Source: VMSU01 sp031400755 (GTDB lineage: Bacteria > Desulfobacterota > Desulfobulbia > Desulfobulbales > VMSU01). From it: a stretch of DNA of 57,662 nt. A program made the position numbers and the translations under genes. The DNA lies in the NCBI GenBank assembly GCA_031400755.1, contig JANNQL010000009.1:1-57662 (forward strand), read 5' to 3'. Under the pieces are notes generated by a model. That model saw only the letters and a program-made list of their open reading frames with translations, ran no database searches and was not told the origin of the DNA. Positions 7,873-16,514 of the stretch are shown piece after piece. Within the stretch, counting starts at the first letter, position 1, and every line of letters starts with the position of its first letter.

Positions 7873-8205
7873 CTAGAGCGAAAGTTTGCCTGCAATATTG
7901 CGCATTTGCACGCCATGGACCAACGAGGCCCCACCCCGGATGGCGGTGGCGACATGGATGGCCTCGGTCATCTCCGCCCGGTTGGAGCCCTTTTCCAGGC
8001 ACGACTTGGTATAGGCATCGATACAATAAGGACACTGGACAGCGTGGGCCACCGCCAAGGCGATCAATGATTTTTCCCGCTCGGTCAACTCCCCTTCGGC
8101 AAAGACCGCATTATAGTAATCAAAAAACTTTCTGGCCAGGTCCGGGGCCTCCTCGGCAATCTCGGCGAATTTTTGCAGATCGTCCGGCTGATAATAGGTC
8201 TCCAT
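7873..8205 (-). CDS. Arsenosugar-associated AhpD-like (carboxymuconolactone decarboxylase family) protein
   Basis: A 110-residue protein starting METYYQPDDLQKFAEIAEEA. The AhpD-type redox motif CPYCIDAYTK is present, with AVAHAVQ before it and a downstream His-containing helix (AEMTEAIHVATAIRGGASLVHG). This is the arsenosugar biosynthesis-associated peroxidase-like family, found with arsS. Role is inferred from that pairing; the thiol pair could reduce an arsenical or a peroxide. The ATG at 8203-8205 has AAGGAG five bases upstream, so I prefer it to the GTG at 8209-8211, which overlaps the ribosome site. Confidence 0.88.
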   Translation of the reverse strand: METYYQPDDLQKFAEIAEEAPDLARKFFDYYNAVFAEGELTEREKSLIALAVAHAVQCPYCIDAYTKSCLEKGSNRAEMTEAIHVATAIRGGASLVHGVQMRNIAGKLSL

Positions 8206-8289
8206 GCGCACTCCTTAAGGCTATTTGCTGAAAGCTTTCCTGCCAACCTATCTGAATTTCATCAAAAATGCAACGATAGAGGCGCATGG

Positions 8290-9846
8290 TCAGTCCAGCA
8301 ATAATTTCATCCAGGGCCAGGCCCTTTCCGGCCCCCAACTCCCTGCTTCGTAGGTCTGCAACAGGCCGCCGGTCTTGGCGCAATCGGCTGCGGCGCTGAC
8401 CGGGTCCAGAAACGCCCAGGACAATTCAATGCCGCTCTGGTCCCAGAACAACATATGATCACCGAGTATGCAATCGAGCAGGACCTTGCCATAGGAGTCA
8501 AAGGAGACCTCAGGGTCAGCCGGATAACAATACTCCATCTTGACCGACGACAGACAGAGCGTGGCGCCCGGGCCTTTGGCCTCAAAACGCAAGGCGATCT
8601 TCTCCTGGGGATAGATGCCGATGTCCAAGCGATTGGCAATGGCATTTTCGGCCAACATGCCTCTTAACATGGAATGGGGCACCTCTTTGAATTGAATAAC
8701 AATTCGCGTCTGCTTCTCCTGTAGTCGCTTGCCAGAGGCCAGGTAAAAAGGCACCCCCTGCCAGCGCCAATTATCGACAAAGAGACGGGTCATGGCAAAG
8801 GTCGGCGTGCAGGAGCCAGGGGGCACGCCCGGCTCCTGCCGGTAGCCCGGCGCCTCGCGCCCCCTGATCAGGCCAGCCCGGTATTGGCCGAGAATAACCG
8901 ACTCGGCCATGTCCTGGTCATTGATCGGCTTTAACGCCCTGAAGACCTTGGCCTTCTCGCTCCGGACCCGGTCGGCGCTGAGCAAGGCGGGCGGCTCCAT
9001 GCTGGTCAAGGCCAAGAGCTGCATCATGTGGTTCTGAAACATATCGCGCAGTACCCCGGCCTGATCATAATAGCCGGCCCGATGCTCAACCCCCAGTTCC
9101 TCGGCCGCCATGATGCCGACATAGTCGATGTGGTTGCGGTTCCAGATCGGCTCGAAGATGGAATTGGCGAACCTGAGCATCAAGATGTTCTGCACCGTCT
9201 CCTTGGCCAGATAATGATCGATCCTGAAGATCTGGGACTCGTCGAAACTCTGGTGCAGGAGGGCATCAAGCTCGACTGCGCTCTGCAGGTCTCGACCAAA
9301 AGGCTTCTCCACCACTAAGCGCGCCCAACCGTTGCCATGCTGCCCCGCCTTTGCCAGACCGCTCTGGCCCAAACAATGACCTATGGGGGCATACATGGCG
9401 GGAGGGGTGGCCAGATAAAAGATGCGGTTGCCGCCCGTCTGCAAACGCCGATCAAGTTCAGCCAGGCAAGTAGCCAGACGGCCAAATGAGGTCTCGGAGT
9501 CGTACTCGACCTGGACATAAAAGAGAAGGGCGGCAAACTCTTGCCAGCGCGCACATTTTTGGGCACGAGCCTCCGGAATCGAGGCCAGCAGAGAGTCACG
9601 AAATTCCTGGTCCGTCATCCGGGTCCGGCTGGCCCCGACGATGGCCAGCTTTGGCGGCAGACTGCCCTGACAGAAGAGGGTAAAGAGGGCCGGCGCCAGT
9701 TTACGGGTCGTCAGGTCGCCGGAGGCCCCGAAGATGACAATGGTACACGGTTCAAGGCGGCCCACATCCACCGTACAGGCGCAGTTTAAAGGGTTGTTCG
9801 CAGGCATAGTCAATAGGCTGTTAGTTTGATCCGTTTCAGAGGTCAT
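8290..9846 (-). CDS. zwf: Glucose-6-phosphate 1-dehydrogenase
   Basis: This 518-residue enzyme oxidises glucose-6-phosphate to 6-phosphogluconolactone with NADP+, opening the oxidative pentose phosphate pathway. The N-terminal nucleotide fold shows IFGASGDLTTRKLAPALF and the substrate/active-site signature RIDHYLAKETVQNILMLRF, plus VEKPFGRD. Length is normal. The first methionine (MTSETDQTNSLLTMPANN) is at the end of the frame; a later ATG at MPANN is possible. The next enzyme of the pathway, gnd, is on the same strand beyond a chemoreceptor gene, about 2.3 kb away; a 6-phosphogluconolactonase is not seen in between. Confidence 0.96.
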   Translation of the reverse strand: MTSETDQTNSLLTMPANNPLNCACTVDVGRLEPCTIVIFGASGDLTTRKLAPALFTLFCQGSLPPKLAIVGASRTRMTDQEFRDSLLASIPEARAQKCARWQEFAALLFYVQVEYDSETSFGRLATCLAELDRRLQTGGNRIFYLATPPAMYAPIGHCLGQSGLAKAGQHGNGWARLVVEKPFGRDLQSAVELDALLHQSFDESQIFRIDHYLAKETVQNILMLRFANSIFEPIWNRNHIDYVGIMAAEELGVEHRAGYYDQAGVLRDMFQNHMMQLLALTSMEPPALLSADRVRSEKAKVFRALKPINDQDMAESVILGQYRAGLIRGREAPGYRQEPGVPPGSCTPTFAMTRLFVDNWRWQGVPFYLASGKRLQEKQTRIVIQFKEVPHSMLRGMLAENAIANRLDIGIYPQEKIALRFEAKGPGATLCLSSVKMEYCYPADPEVSFDSYGKVLLDCILGDHMLFWDQSGIELSWAFLDPVSAAADCAKTGGLLQTYEAGSWGPERAWPWMKLLLD

Positions 9847-10134
9847 GCCGTATCGCCGAGCTTTGATCTTTTCAGGTAATTATTTCAAGATATTATGGAA
9901 GATTACCACCAAAAGTCAAGGCGAAAATGCGTCTATGACCGGACATTGCCAAGGGCTACCAAACAGACTGTGTGATCTCGTTCCAGCCTTACTCCACAGT
10001 GTGGTACATAAAAATAATACTTGACCCTGGTACTACAAATATGCGCATATATTAGTAGTACCTCTGATTCTGTCGCAGCAAGTCATTCCTGCGCTCCGGC
10101 GCTGAAAACTTTACTGATTGACGAAGGAGACACC
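9847..10134. other. Divergent intergenic region between zwf and the chemoreceptor
   Basis: This 288-base spacer serves both genes. It contains a short perfect palindrome CCACAGTGTGG near 9993 and, on plus, TTGACC at 10021-10026 followed by A+T-rich DNA with ATATATT, a weak promoter candidate for the chemoreceptor. AAGGAG sits before the start codon at 10135. Confidence 0.35.
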
Positions 10135-12165
10135 ATGACCTGGAAAAATCTGACGATTGGCAAAAAGATTACGGCTGGCTTCCTGATGATTCTTAGCTTA
10201 TTGGTTTTTCTGTCGATCATGAGCTACCTTGGCGTTGGCAACATTGTGAAAAATGCCAAGGAGGTCATTGCCGGTAACAAGCTTGACGGAATTCTCGCCC
10301 AAAGAGAGGTCGACCACTTAAACTGGGTGGCGAAGGTGTCGGCTCTGCTTAATGATGATAGCGCCACCGAGCTCAAGGTAGAGACCGACCATACAAAATG
10401 CGGCTTTGGCCTTTGGCTCTATGGTGATGGACGGAAAGAGGCGGAAAGACTGGCGCCAAGCATTGCCCCGCTCTTACAGAGTATTGAACAGCCCCATAAG
10501 GACCTGCACGATTCCGCCGTTGCCATCCAAGGTGTTTTTGTGCAAGCCGACATGGGCCTGCCAGCAAAGTTGGTCGCCATCGAGGCGGCCCACCTGAACT
10601 GGGCCAGCAAGGTCCGGGACGCCATCATCACCAAGAGCACCACACTCGACGTGGAGACCGATCCCACCAAATGCGGCCTTGGCAAGTGGCTGGATTCAGA
10701 CCAGGCAAAAACATCATACAAGAATGCCAGCCCGAAGTTCCGAGAGCAGTTTGACGCCATCCGCGAAGGCCACAATACCATGCATGCCTCAGCGACCCGC
10801 CTGAAGGAATTGCTGACCGCCCAACAGGTTGACGAGGCCGCTCTGGCGTTTAAAAATGATACCCTGCCAAGGCTCACCGCGACCATTGAAATCCTCAAGG
10901 GCCTGGCGACTGAGGCAGAAGCCCAGGTGGCCGGCAAGACGAAGTCCGAGAAGATTTATATTGAGCAGACTGTGCCCGCAGTCCATGCCGTGCAGGACCT
11001 ATTGGCAAAAATCCGCCAAGAGGCGCGGAGCAAGGTCATGACTGACGAGGTGATGATCGCCGCTGCCACGAAGACACAACTCGAAAGCATGATCTTGGGA
11101 CTGATTATCTTTGCCATGGGTTTAGGTTTCGCCTTGTTCCTCGCCCGGACTATCTCTGTCCTGCTGACCAGGGTTGCCCATCAAATGGCGGGAGAAGCAG
11201 CGGAGGTCGCTACCGCCTCCAACCAAATTATGTCCTCAAGCCAGGCCTTGGCCGACGGGGCCTCAAGCCAGGCCGCCGCCGTGGAGCAGATCTCCTCCAC
11301 CATGGAAGAGGTAACCGCCATGACCAGGCAGGATGCCGAGAATGCGAAACTGTCCGAGGGCTTGATCAAGGAGGCCAATCAGGTCCTGCAAGAGGCCGAT
11401 AGCTCCATGAAAAAACTGACCGCCTCCATGGACGAGATTTCCAAAGCCAGCACCGAGACCCACAAGATCGTCAAGACCATTGACGAGATCGCCTTTCAAA
11501 CCAATCTGCTCGCCTTGAACGCCGCTGTTGAAGCGGCCCGGGCCGGCGAGGCGGGCGCCGGTTTTGCGGTGGTGGCCGATGAGGTCAGGAGCCTGGCGAT
11601 GCGGGCAACAGAGGCGGCCAAGAACACCTCCAACCTCATCGAAGGCACCGTGCAAAAAATCAAGATCGGCTCCGATCTGGTCGCTGTAACCGAGGCGGCC
11701 TTCAATGCCGTCAACCAGTCCATTGGCAAGATAAACACCACGGTCGGTGAAATTGCCGGCTCCACCAAGGAACAGGCCATCGCCATCAGTCAGGTTAATG
11801 CGGCCATCAGCCAAGTCGATAACGTTATTCAGCAGACGGCGGCAACCGCTGAAGAGACAGCGGCCGCCTCAAATGAACTCAATAGGCAAGCGGAGGATAT
11901 GCGGGCCTCAGTCCACGGACTTTTAGTCATGGTTGGCGGCAGCCTGGCCCAGACAACGGCCAAAGGCTTTACTAAAGACACAGGGCGGTCAACAAAACCT
12001 GTAAAGCCTTTGCCTCCTCCTGGGTCAAAGGTAACCCCACAAGCCGCTCAGAAGGCACTGCCCAAGCCCAAAGCTTCGAGCCCTTCCGGCAAGAAGAGCA
12101 CGCCTCCGCAGGCAAAACCTGAAGAGGTCATTCCTTTCGACGACCAGGAATTTGAAGATTTTTAG
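10135..12165 (+). CDS. Methyl-accepting chemotaxis protein with two CZB zinc-binding domains
   Basis: 676 residues from MTWKNLTIGKKITAGF, with AAGGAG ahead of the ATG. Membrane helix 1 is at about 14-34 and helix 2 at about 322-345, so the segment between them is probably periplasmic. That segment holds two CZB (chemoreceptor zinc-binding) domains: first with His61, Cys89, His121 and His125, second with His153, Cys180, His213 and His217. Both contain the signature VETD-TKCG. The cytoplasmic hairpin tip is clear: DEIAFQTNLLALNAAVEAAR. The C-terminal tail is Pro/Lys-rich. CZB domains sense zinc or oxidants such as hypochlorite in studied receptors. The stop overlaps the stop of the convergent gnd gene. 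Confidence 0.93.
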   Translation: MTWKNLTIGKKITAGFLMILSLLVFLSIMSYLGVGNIVKNAKEVIAGNKLDGILAQREVDHLNWVAKVSALLNDDSATELKVETDHTKCGFGLWLYGDGRKEAERLAPSIAPLLQSIEQPHKDLHDSAVAIQGVFVQADMGLPAKLVAIEAAHLNWASKVRDAIITKSTTLDVETDPTKCGLGKWLDSDQAKTSYKNASPKFREQFDAIREGHNTMHASATRLKELLTAQQVDEAALAFKNDTLPRLTATIEILKGLATEAEAQVAGKTKSEKIYIEQTVPAVHAVQDLLAKIRQEARSKVMTDEVMIAAATKTQLESMILGLIIFAMGLGFALFLARTISVLLTRVAHQMAGEAAEVATASNQIMSSSQALADGASSQAAAVEQISSTMEEVTAMTRQDAENAKLSEGLIKEANQVLQEADSSMKKLTASMDEISKASTETHKIVKTIDEIAFQTNLLALNAAVEAARAGEAGAGFAVVADEVRSLAMRATEAAKNTSNLIEGTVQKIKIGSDLVAVTEAAFNAVNQSIGKINTTVGEIAGSTKEQAIAISQVNAAISQVDNVIQQTAATAEETAAASNELNRQAEDMRASVHGLLVMVGGSLAQTTAKGFTKDTGRSTKPVKPLPPPGSKVTPQAAQKALPKPKASSPSGKKSTPPQAKPEEVIPFDDQEFEDF

Positions 12166-13070
12166 CCCCCTGCCTGCTGCACGGCATGACCGCCGAACTC
12201 GCGACGCAAGGCGGCCAGCACCCGGTTTTCAAAGGCGTTCGGCTCCCTGGACTCAAAACGCCTAAACAGCGCCATGGCAATGACCGGGGCCGACACCCCG
12301 CTCTCGACCGCCTGCTGGACCGTCCAGCGCCCCTCACCGGAATCATCGACATAGCCCTTGATGGAACTCAAGTCAGCGTCCTTGGCAAAGGCCGGCTCCA
12401 GAAGCTCCAGGAGCCAGGAGCGGATGACGCTGCCCTGGTTCCAGAGGTGGGAGAGGGCCGCATAGTCCATGGCCTGACCGTATTGGGAATGCTCAAGGAT
12501 GGCAAAGCCTTCGGCATAGGCCTGCATCATGCCGTACTCAATGCCGTTATGGACCATCTTGACAAAGTGGCCGGCGCCGGTGGGACCACAGAACATATAT
12601 CCTTCCGGCGGCGCCAGGGCCTTAAAGATCGGCTCAAGGTATTCGAAAATTCGGCGCTCGCCGCCCACCATGGTGCAGTAACCCACCTGTAGTCCCCAGA
12701 TGCCGCCGCTCACCCCGGCATCCAGATAATGAATCTGCCGGACCTTCAACATGGCGGCCCGGCGGATATCGTCCTTATAAAAGGAGTTGCCGCCCTCAAC
12801 CACAATATCTCCAGGGGCGAGCAGCTCAAGCACCTGGGCCAAGTGCTCTTCGGTGGCTGATCCGGCCGGCAGCATCAGCCAGACGACGCGCGGGGTGGCA
12901 AGCTTAGCGACCATCTCCGGCAGAGAATAACTCGCCTCGGCCCCATCCCTAACCAGCTCCTCAGTCTTGGCAGGCGTCCGGTTATAGGCCACCACCTGAT
13001 GGCCGGCCTGCAACAGCCGCTTGGCCATATTCATTCCCATCCGTCCCAGACCTACCATGGCAACCCGCAT
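12162..13070 (-). CDS. gnd: 6-phosphogluconate dehydrogenase, short decarboxylating type
   Basis: About 302 residues. The Rossmann start VAMVGLGRMGMNMAKRLL, then VVEGGNSFYKDD and GGIWGLQVGYCTMVGG, match the short (about 300-residue) 6-phosphogluconate dehydrogenase subfamily rather than the 470-residue dimeric form. It converts 6-phosphogluconate to ribulose-5-phosphate with CO2 release. Two adjacent ATGs exist (13071-13073 and 13068-13070). AGGAG lies three and six bases from them, so I prefer the inner one (MRVAMVG). Convergent with the chemoreceptor: the two stop codons overlap by four bases with no terminator in between. Confidence 0.94.
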   Translation of the reverse strand: MRVAMVGLGRMGMNMAKRLLQAGHQVVAYNRTPAKTEELVRDGAEASYSLPEMVAKLATPRVVWLMLPAGSATEEHLAQVLELLAPGDIVVEGGNSFYKDDIRRAAMLKVRQIHYLDAGVSGGIWGLQVGYCTMVGGERRIFEYLEPIFKALAPPEGYMFCGPTGAGHFVKMVHNGIEYGMMQAYAEGFAILEHSQYGQAMDYAALSHLWNQGSVIRSWLLELLEPAFAKDADLSSIKGYVDDSGEGRWTVQQAVESGVSAPVIAMALFRRFESREPNAFENRVLAALRREFGGHAVQQAGG

Positions 13071-13194
13071 CATTTTCTCCTTTTTAAGTCAATAAGCCGA
13101 CAGCACTGCCATTTACCAATACCGTTGCAACGATTTCAGCCTAGCAAGATTTGATTGACATCGCAACGCCAATCACAGATGATTTTAGTATCGA

Positions 13195-13241
13195 GGACTG
13201 AGTGCTGAGAACTGAGGAACGGCATGATCAGCACTCAGTCC
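13195..13241. repeat. Family C inverted repeat, copy 1
   Basis: Perfect 14-base arms GGACTGAGTGCTGA and TCAGCACTCAGTCC around a spacer containing ACGGCATGA. A third half-arm, CACTCAGTCCTA, recurs at 13388-13400 beyond the family D repeat, so family D appears nested between C parts. A second C element is at 47881-47913. Confidence 0.7.
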
Positions 13242-13275
13242 TAGTATAATGTAACATGAATTGTTTCGGTTTTTT

Positions 13276-13361
13276 GTAGGTTGGGTTAGCGAAGCGTAAC
13301 CCAACACCACAGGCACCATTGGCGTTGGGTTACGGCCAGACGACGGCCTAACCCAACCTAC
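13276..13361. repeat. Family D palindromic repeat (GTAGGTTGGGTTA type), copy 1
   Basis: Starts GTAGGTTGGGTTAGCG and ends CCTAACCCAACCTAC, with the internal GTAACCCAACA / CGTTGGGTTAC pair. This is a dispersed repeat type seen in many bacteria. Here it sits between the divergent gnd and flavoprotein genes. Further copies at 36063-36093 (half) and 47789-47877. Confidence 0.8.
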
Positions 13362-13458
13362 GATATTTGAAGCGTTACATTCTACTAGGCACTCAGTCCT
13401 AATAAGTCCCCTGATCCATAACCATGCCCATTTGTAGTATACCTTTTTTGGATGATCT

Positions 13459-14925
13459 ATGACCACCTACGACTACGACATCGGCATCATCGGCGGCGGC
13501 GCCGCCGGGCTGACGGTAAGCGCCGGGGCCGCGCAACTGGGGGCCAAGACCCTCTTGATTGAAAAGGAGCAGGCCTTGGGCGGCGATTGCCTGCATTATG
13601 GCTGCGTGCCCAGCAAGACCCTGATCAAGACCGCCCATGTCCGCCACCTGATGAGTCGCAGCCAGCAATTCGGCCTACCGGCCTGCGAGCTTGCCCCGGT
13701 TGATTTCGCTTTAGTCACGGCCCGCATCCGATCGGTAATCGCCACCATCCAGCAGCACGACTCGGTTGAGCGGTTCTGCAAACTCGGCGTGCAGGTTGAA
13801 TTAGGTAGACCGCGATTTATCGACGAGCACAGCGTCAGTCTGAACGGCCGCAACTATTCTGCCCGCTCCTGGGTAATCGCCACTGGCTCATCGCCTGCCA
13901 TTCCAGCGCTCAAAGGACTGGAGCAGACCCCCTTCCTCACCAATAAGGAGCTTTTCAGCCTCAAGCATTTGCCCACCTCGCTCGCCATCCTCGGGGCCGG
14001 GCCCGTCGCTATCGAGATGGCCCAGGCCTTCTGCCGCCTCGGCAGCCAGGTCCATGTCATCCAGCGCAACGATCAGATCCTGAGCAGGGAAGACCGCGAT
14101 GTCGCCGACCTGGTGATGGGGGAACTGGCCAGAGAAGGTGTCCGCTTTCACCTGCAAGCCCAGGTCAAGGAGGTCAGGTCAACCCCTCAAGGCCGGGAGT
14201 TGCTCTTCACCGATCAGACGGGCCAGGACCACTACCTGGCTGCTCAGCAGATCCTGGTCGCCATGGGCCGCAGTCCGAATGTCGATGATTTAGGACTCGA
14301 CCGGATCGGGGTGGCCTACGACCACAAAGGCATCACTGTCGACCAGCGCCTGCGCAGCAGCCAGCCCCATATCTTTGCGCCTGGGGACGTCAACGGCGCT
14401 TATATGTTTACCCACGCCGCCGGCTACGAGGGCGGGGTGGTGGTCGCCAACGCCATCTTCCGCCTGCCCCGCCGGGCCGATTACACATATCTCCCCTGGT
14501 GCACCTACACCCACCCCGAAGTGGCCTCGGTGGGCATGAATGAAAAGGCGGCTAAGGCCGCCGGCATCGGCTACACAGTCTGGACCGAGGAATTCAAGGA
14601 CAATGATCGGGCCTTGGCCGAGGGTGAGTCGGTCGGCAAAATCAAACTGCTGTTGAATGAAAAGGAACGGCCCATCGGGGTCCAGGTAATCGGCCCCCGG
14701 GCCGGGGACCTGCTGGCCGAATGGATCACGGTGCTGAACGGCGGCGTCAAACTCGCCACCCTGGCCGGCAGCGTCCATCCCTATCCGAGTCTGGCCGAGA
14801 TCAACAAGAGGGTAGCCAGCAACTTTCTGGCCGGCAAGATTTTCTCAAAGACCATCAAAAAAGGCCTGAAATTCTTCTTCAGCCTCAAGGGCGGCAGCGG
14901 CGCAAATCCCTGCTCACGCCTGTAG
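13459..14925 (+). CDS. Pyridine nucleotide-disulfide oxidoreductase (dihydrolipoamide dehydrogenase / mercuric reductase-like)
   Basis: 488 residues. N-terminal FAD motif IGIIGGGAAGLTVSAGAA, the redox-active disulfide GGDCLHYGCVPSKTLIK, the NAD(P) motif ILGAGPVAIEMAQAF, the second FAD motif HIFAPGDVNGAYMFTHAA, and a C-terminal dimerisation domain with HPEVASVGM and VHPYPSLAEI. There is no N-terminal heavy-metal domain and no C-terminal Cys pair of true mercuric reductases, so mercury reduction is unlikely. No pyruvate or oxoglutarate dehydrogenase genes are nearby, so the physiological disulfide or quinone partner is unknown. It is flanked by a repeat-rich promoter region and the acquired efflux operon. 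Confidence 0.88.
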   Translation: MTTYDYDIGIIGGGAAGLTVSAGAAQLGAKTLLIEKEQALGGDCLHYGCVPSKTLIKTAHVRHLMSRSQQFGLPACELAPVDFALVTARIRSVIATIQQHDSVERFCKLGVQVELGRPRFIDEHSVSLNGRNYSARSWVIATGSSPAIPALKGLEQTPFLTNKELFSLKHLPTSLAILGAGPVAIEMAQAFCRLGSQVHVIQRNDQILSREDRDVADLVMGELAREGVRFHLQAQVKEVRSTPQGRELLFTDQTGQDHYLAAQQILVAMGRSPNVDDLGLDRIGVAYDHKGITVDQRLRSSQPHIFAPGDVNGAYMFTHAAGYEGGVVVANAIFRLPRRADYTYLPWCTYTHPEVASVGMNEKAAKAAGIGYTVWTEEFKDNDRALAEGESVGKIKLLLNEKERPIGVQVIGPRAGDLLAEWITVLNGGVKLATLAGSVHPYPSLAEINKRVASNFLAGKIFSKTIKKGLKFFFSLKGGSGANPCSRL

Positions 14926-15188
14926 GAGTGAAGTTGAGGCGTACCCTGCCTGCGACTTCATTGTCACCATCACCTATCACCCACTTCCACCTATCATTCA
15001 CATCGGATAAAAAGATTGACTTCCATATGGGGGCCAGCTATTGATATACTATCATTTAGAATTTAGACGCTGCACCAAACTCTTTTGAAAGTTGGTCATT
15101 GAGGGCCGAGGTGAAGATCGTCACGAACACGCTCTTAACGAGTTTTTGCGCCTGCATGAGGGCGCTCGAATCGCGGCGGGGGATATTC

Positions 15189-16514
15189 ATGCCCGAGCAC
15201 GAACGGTCCGCTGTACTCGACACCACGTCGAGCGGCGCCCGCCTGGGACGTCCGGCGCGCAGGGCCACCTTGCGTCCGTGGCTCCTCGTGGGTCTGCTGG
15301 GGTTCCTTCCTTCGATTCCGGCCTCGGCCCAAGGGCCGACGCCCCTCTCTCTGGCTGCCCTCCTCCGCGAGGTCGCCACCCAAAGTCCGGGCCCTGCGGC
15401 AGAGGCGCTACGGGCGCAGGCCATGCGCCAGGCGATCCCGCGCGCCCGGGCCCTGGATGACCCCCAGTTGACGGTGATGACCGAGGAGGTCCCGCTGGCC
15501 ATCAGCGGCGGCATGCCGATGCGGCGCATGCAGGCCAACCAGATGCTGCCGTGGCCCGGAAAGAGAGAGCGGATGACGCGCGTGGCCGAACGCGGCTCCC
15601 AGGTGGCCGAAGCCAAGGAGAGCACCGTCCTGCTCGACGCGATCACCAAGGCGAAGCGGACCTACTACGACCTCTATCTCAACAAGGAGGCCCGGCGCAT
15701 CAACCGCGAGCAGAGGACCATCGCCGACACGCTGGTGGACGTCGTGACCGGCCAGCTCGCTTCGGGGATGCCTATGCACCACGATGTCTTGAGGATGCAA
15801 ACCGAGGTCAGCATGCTGGACGACGAACTGGCCATGCTGGAGACCGAGCGCCGGGAAATGGTCGCCATGCTGAACGCGCTGCGCGATCGACCCGCCGAGG
15901 AACCCATGGGCGAGCCCGTGGAGGCCTGGTCCCCAGAAGTCCCGCTCGAACGCGCCGCCCTGGTCTCCCAGGCGCTCACGCAGAGACCAGAGATCCGGGA
16001 GATGGGCGCCATGGCGGAGGGCATGCGGGCCATGGCGGAGGTCTCCCGGCGTGAATACTATCCTGATTTCATGCTCGGGGCTTTCTACGACTGGCGCACC
16101 GATGCCGACGACACTATCGGGGCGATGGTCTCCGTCAATATCCCGCTGTGGATCGACAGCAAACAGCGCATCGACGTCAATGTGGCGGAACTGCGCGCCA
16201 GCGCCGCAGACCGGGACAGGGGCGCCATGGAAGCCATGGTCCGTGCCGAGGTCGAGCAGGCCCTGGCGCGTCTTGAACGGACAAAGCGGCGCGCCGAGAT
16301 CCTCGAGGCGGGGCTCCTCGAACGGGCCCAGCAGACCTTCGATGCTACCCTGGCGGCGTTCCCGGCGGGCCGGTCCAGCGTGCTCGAAATACTTGACGCC
16401 TTGCGCATCGTCACGACGCGGCGTCTCTCGCAGATCGCCTTACGCGTGGAACGCGAGTCGGCGCTCATTGACCTCGCTCGGGCAGCGGGAGAGACAGGGG
16501 GGGATTACTTATGA
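15189..16514 (+). CDS. TolC/CusC-like outer membrane efflux protein
   Basis: About 441 residues from MPEHERSAVLDTTSSG. A twin-arginine-free signal peptide follows (LRPWLLVGLLGFLPSIPASAQG). The body shows long amphipathic helices with alanine-rich coiled-coil segments and the paired repeats of the outer membrane efflux (TolC) fold, for example MRAMAEVSRREYYPDFMLGA. It should form the outer membrane duct for the adaptor and pump encoded next. The frame is open upstream to 15099, but the signal peptide only makes sense from about 15189. The stop overlaps the adaptor start (ATGA). Codon usage is more G+C rich than the genes on either side. Confidence 0.85.
   Translation: MPEHERSAVLDTTSSGARLGRPARRATLRPWLLVGLLGFLPSIPASAQGPTPLSLAALLREVATQSPGPAAEALRAQAMRQAIPRARALDDPQLTVMTEEVPLAISGGMPMRRMQANQMLPWPGKRERMTRVAERGSQVAEAKESTVLLDAITKAKRTYYDLYLNKEARRINREQRTIADTLVDVVTGQLASGMPMHHDVLRMQTEVSMLDDELAMLETERREMVAMLNALRDRPAEEPMGEPVEAWSPEVPLERAALVSQALTQRPEIREMGAMAEGMRAMAEVSRREYYPDFMLGAFYDWRTDADDTIGAMVSVNIPLWIDSKQRIDVNVAELRASAADRDRGAMEAMVRAEVEQALARLERTKRRAEILEAGLLERAQQTFDATLAAFPAGRSSVLEILDALRIVTTRRLSQIALRVERESALIDLARAAGETGGDYL

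Noticed and set aside
13195..13400. CRISPR array
   Set aside because: Repeats here and elsewhere are palindromes of different families without regular spacers; no cas genes are present.
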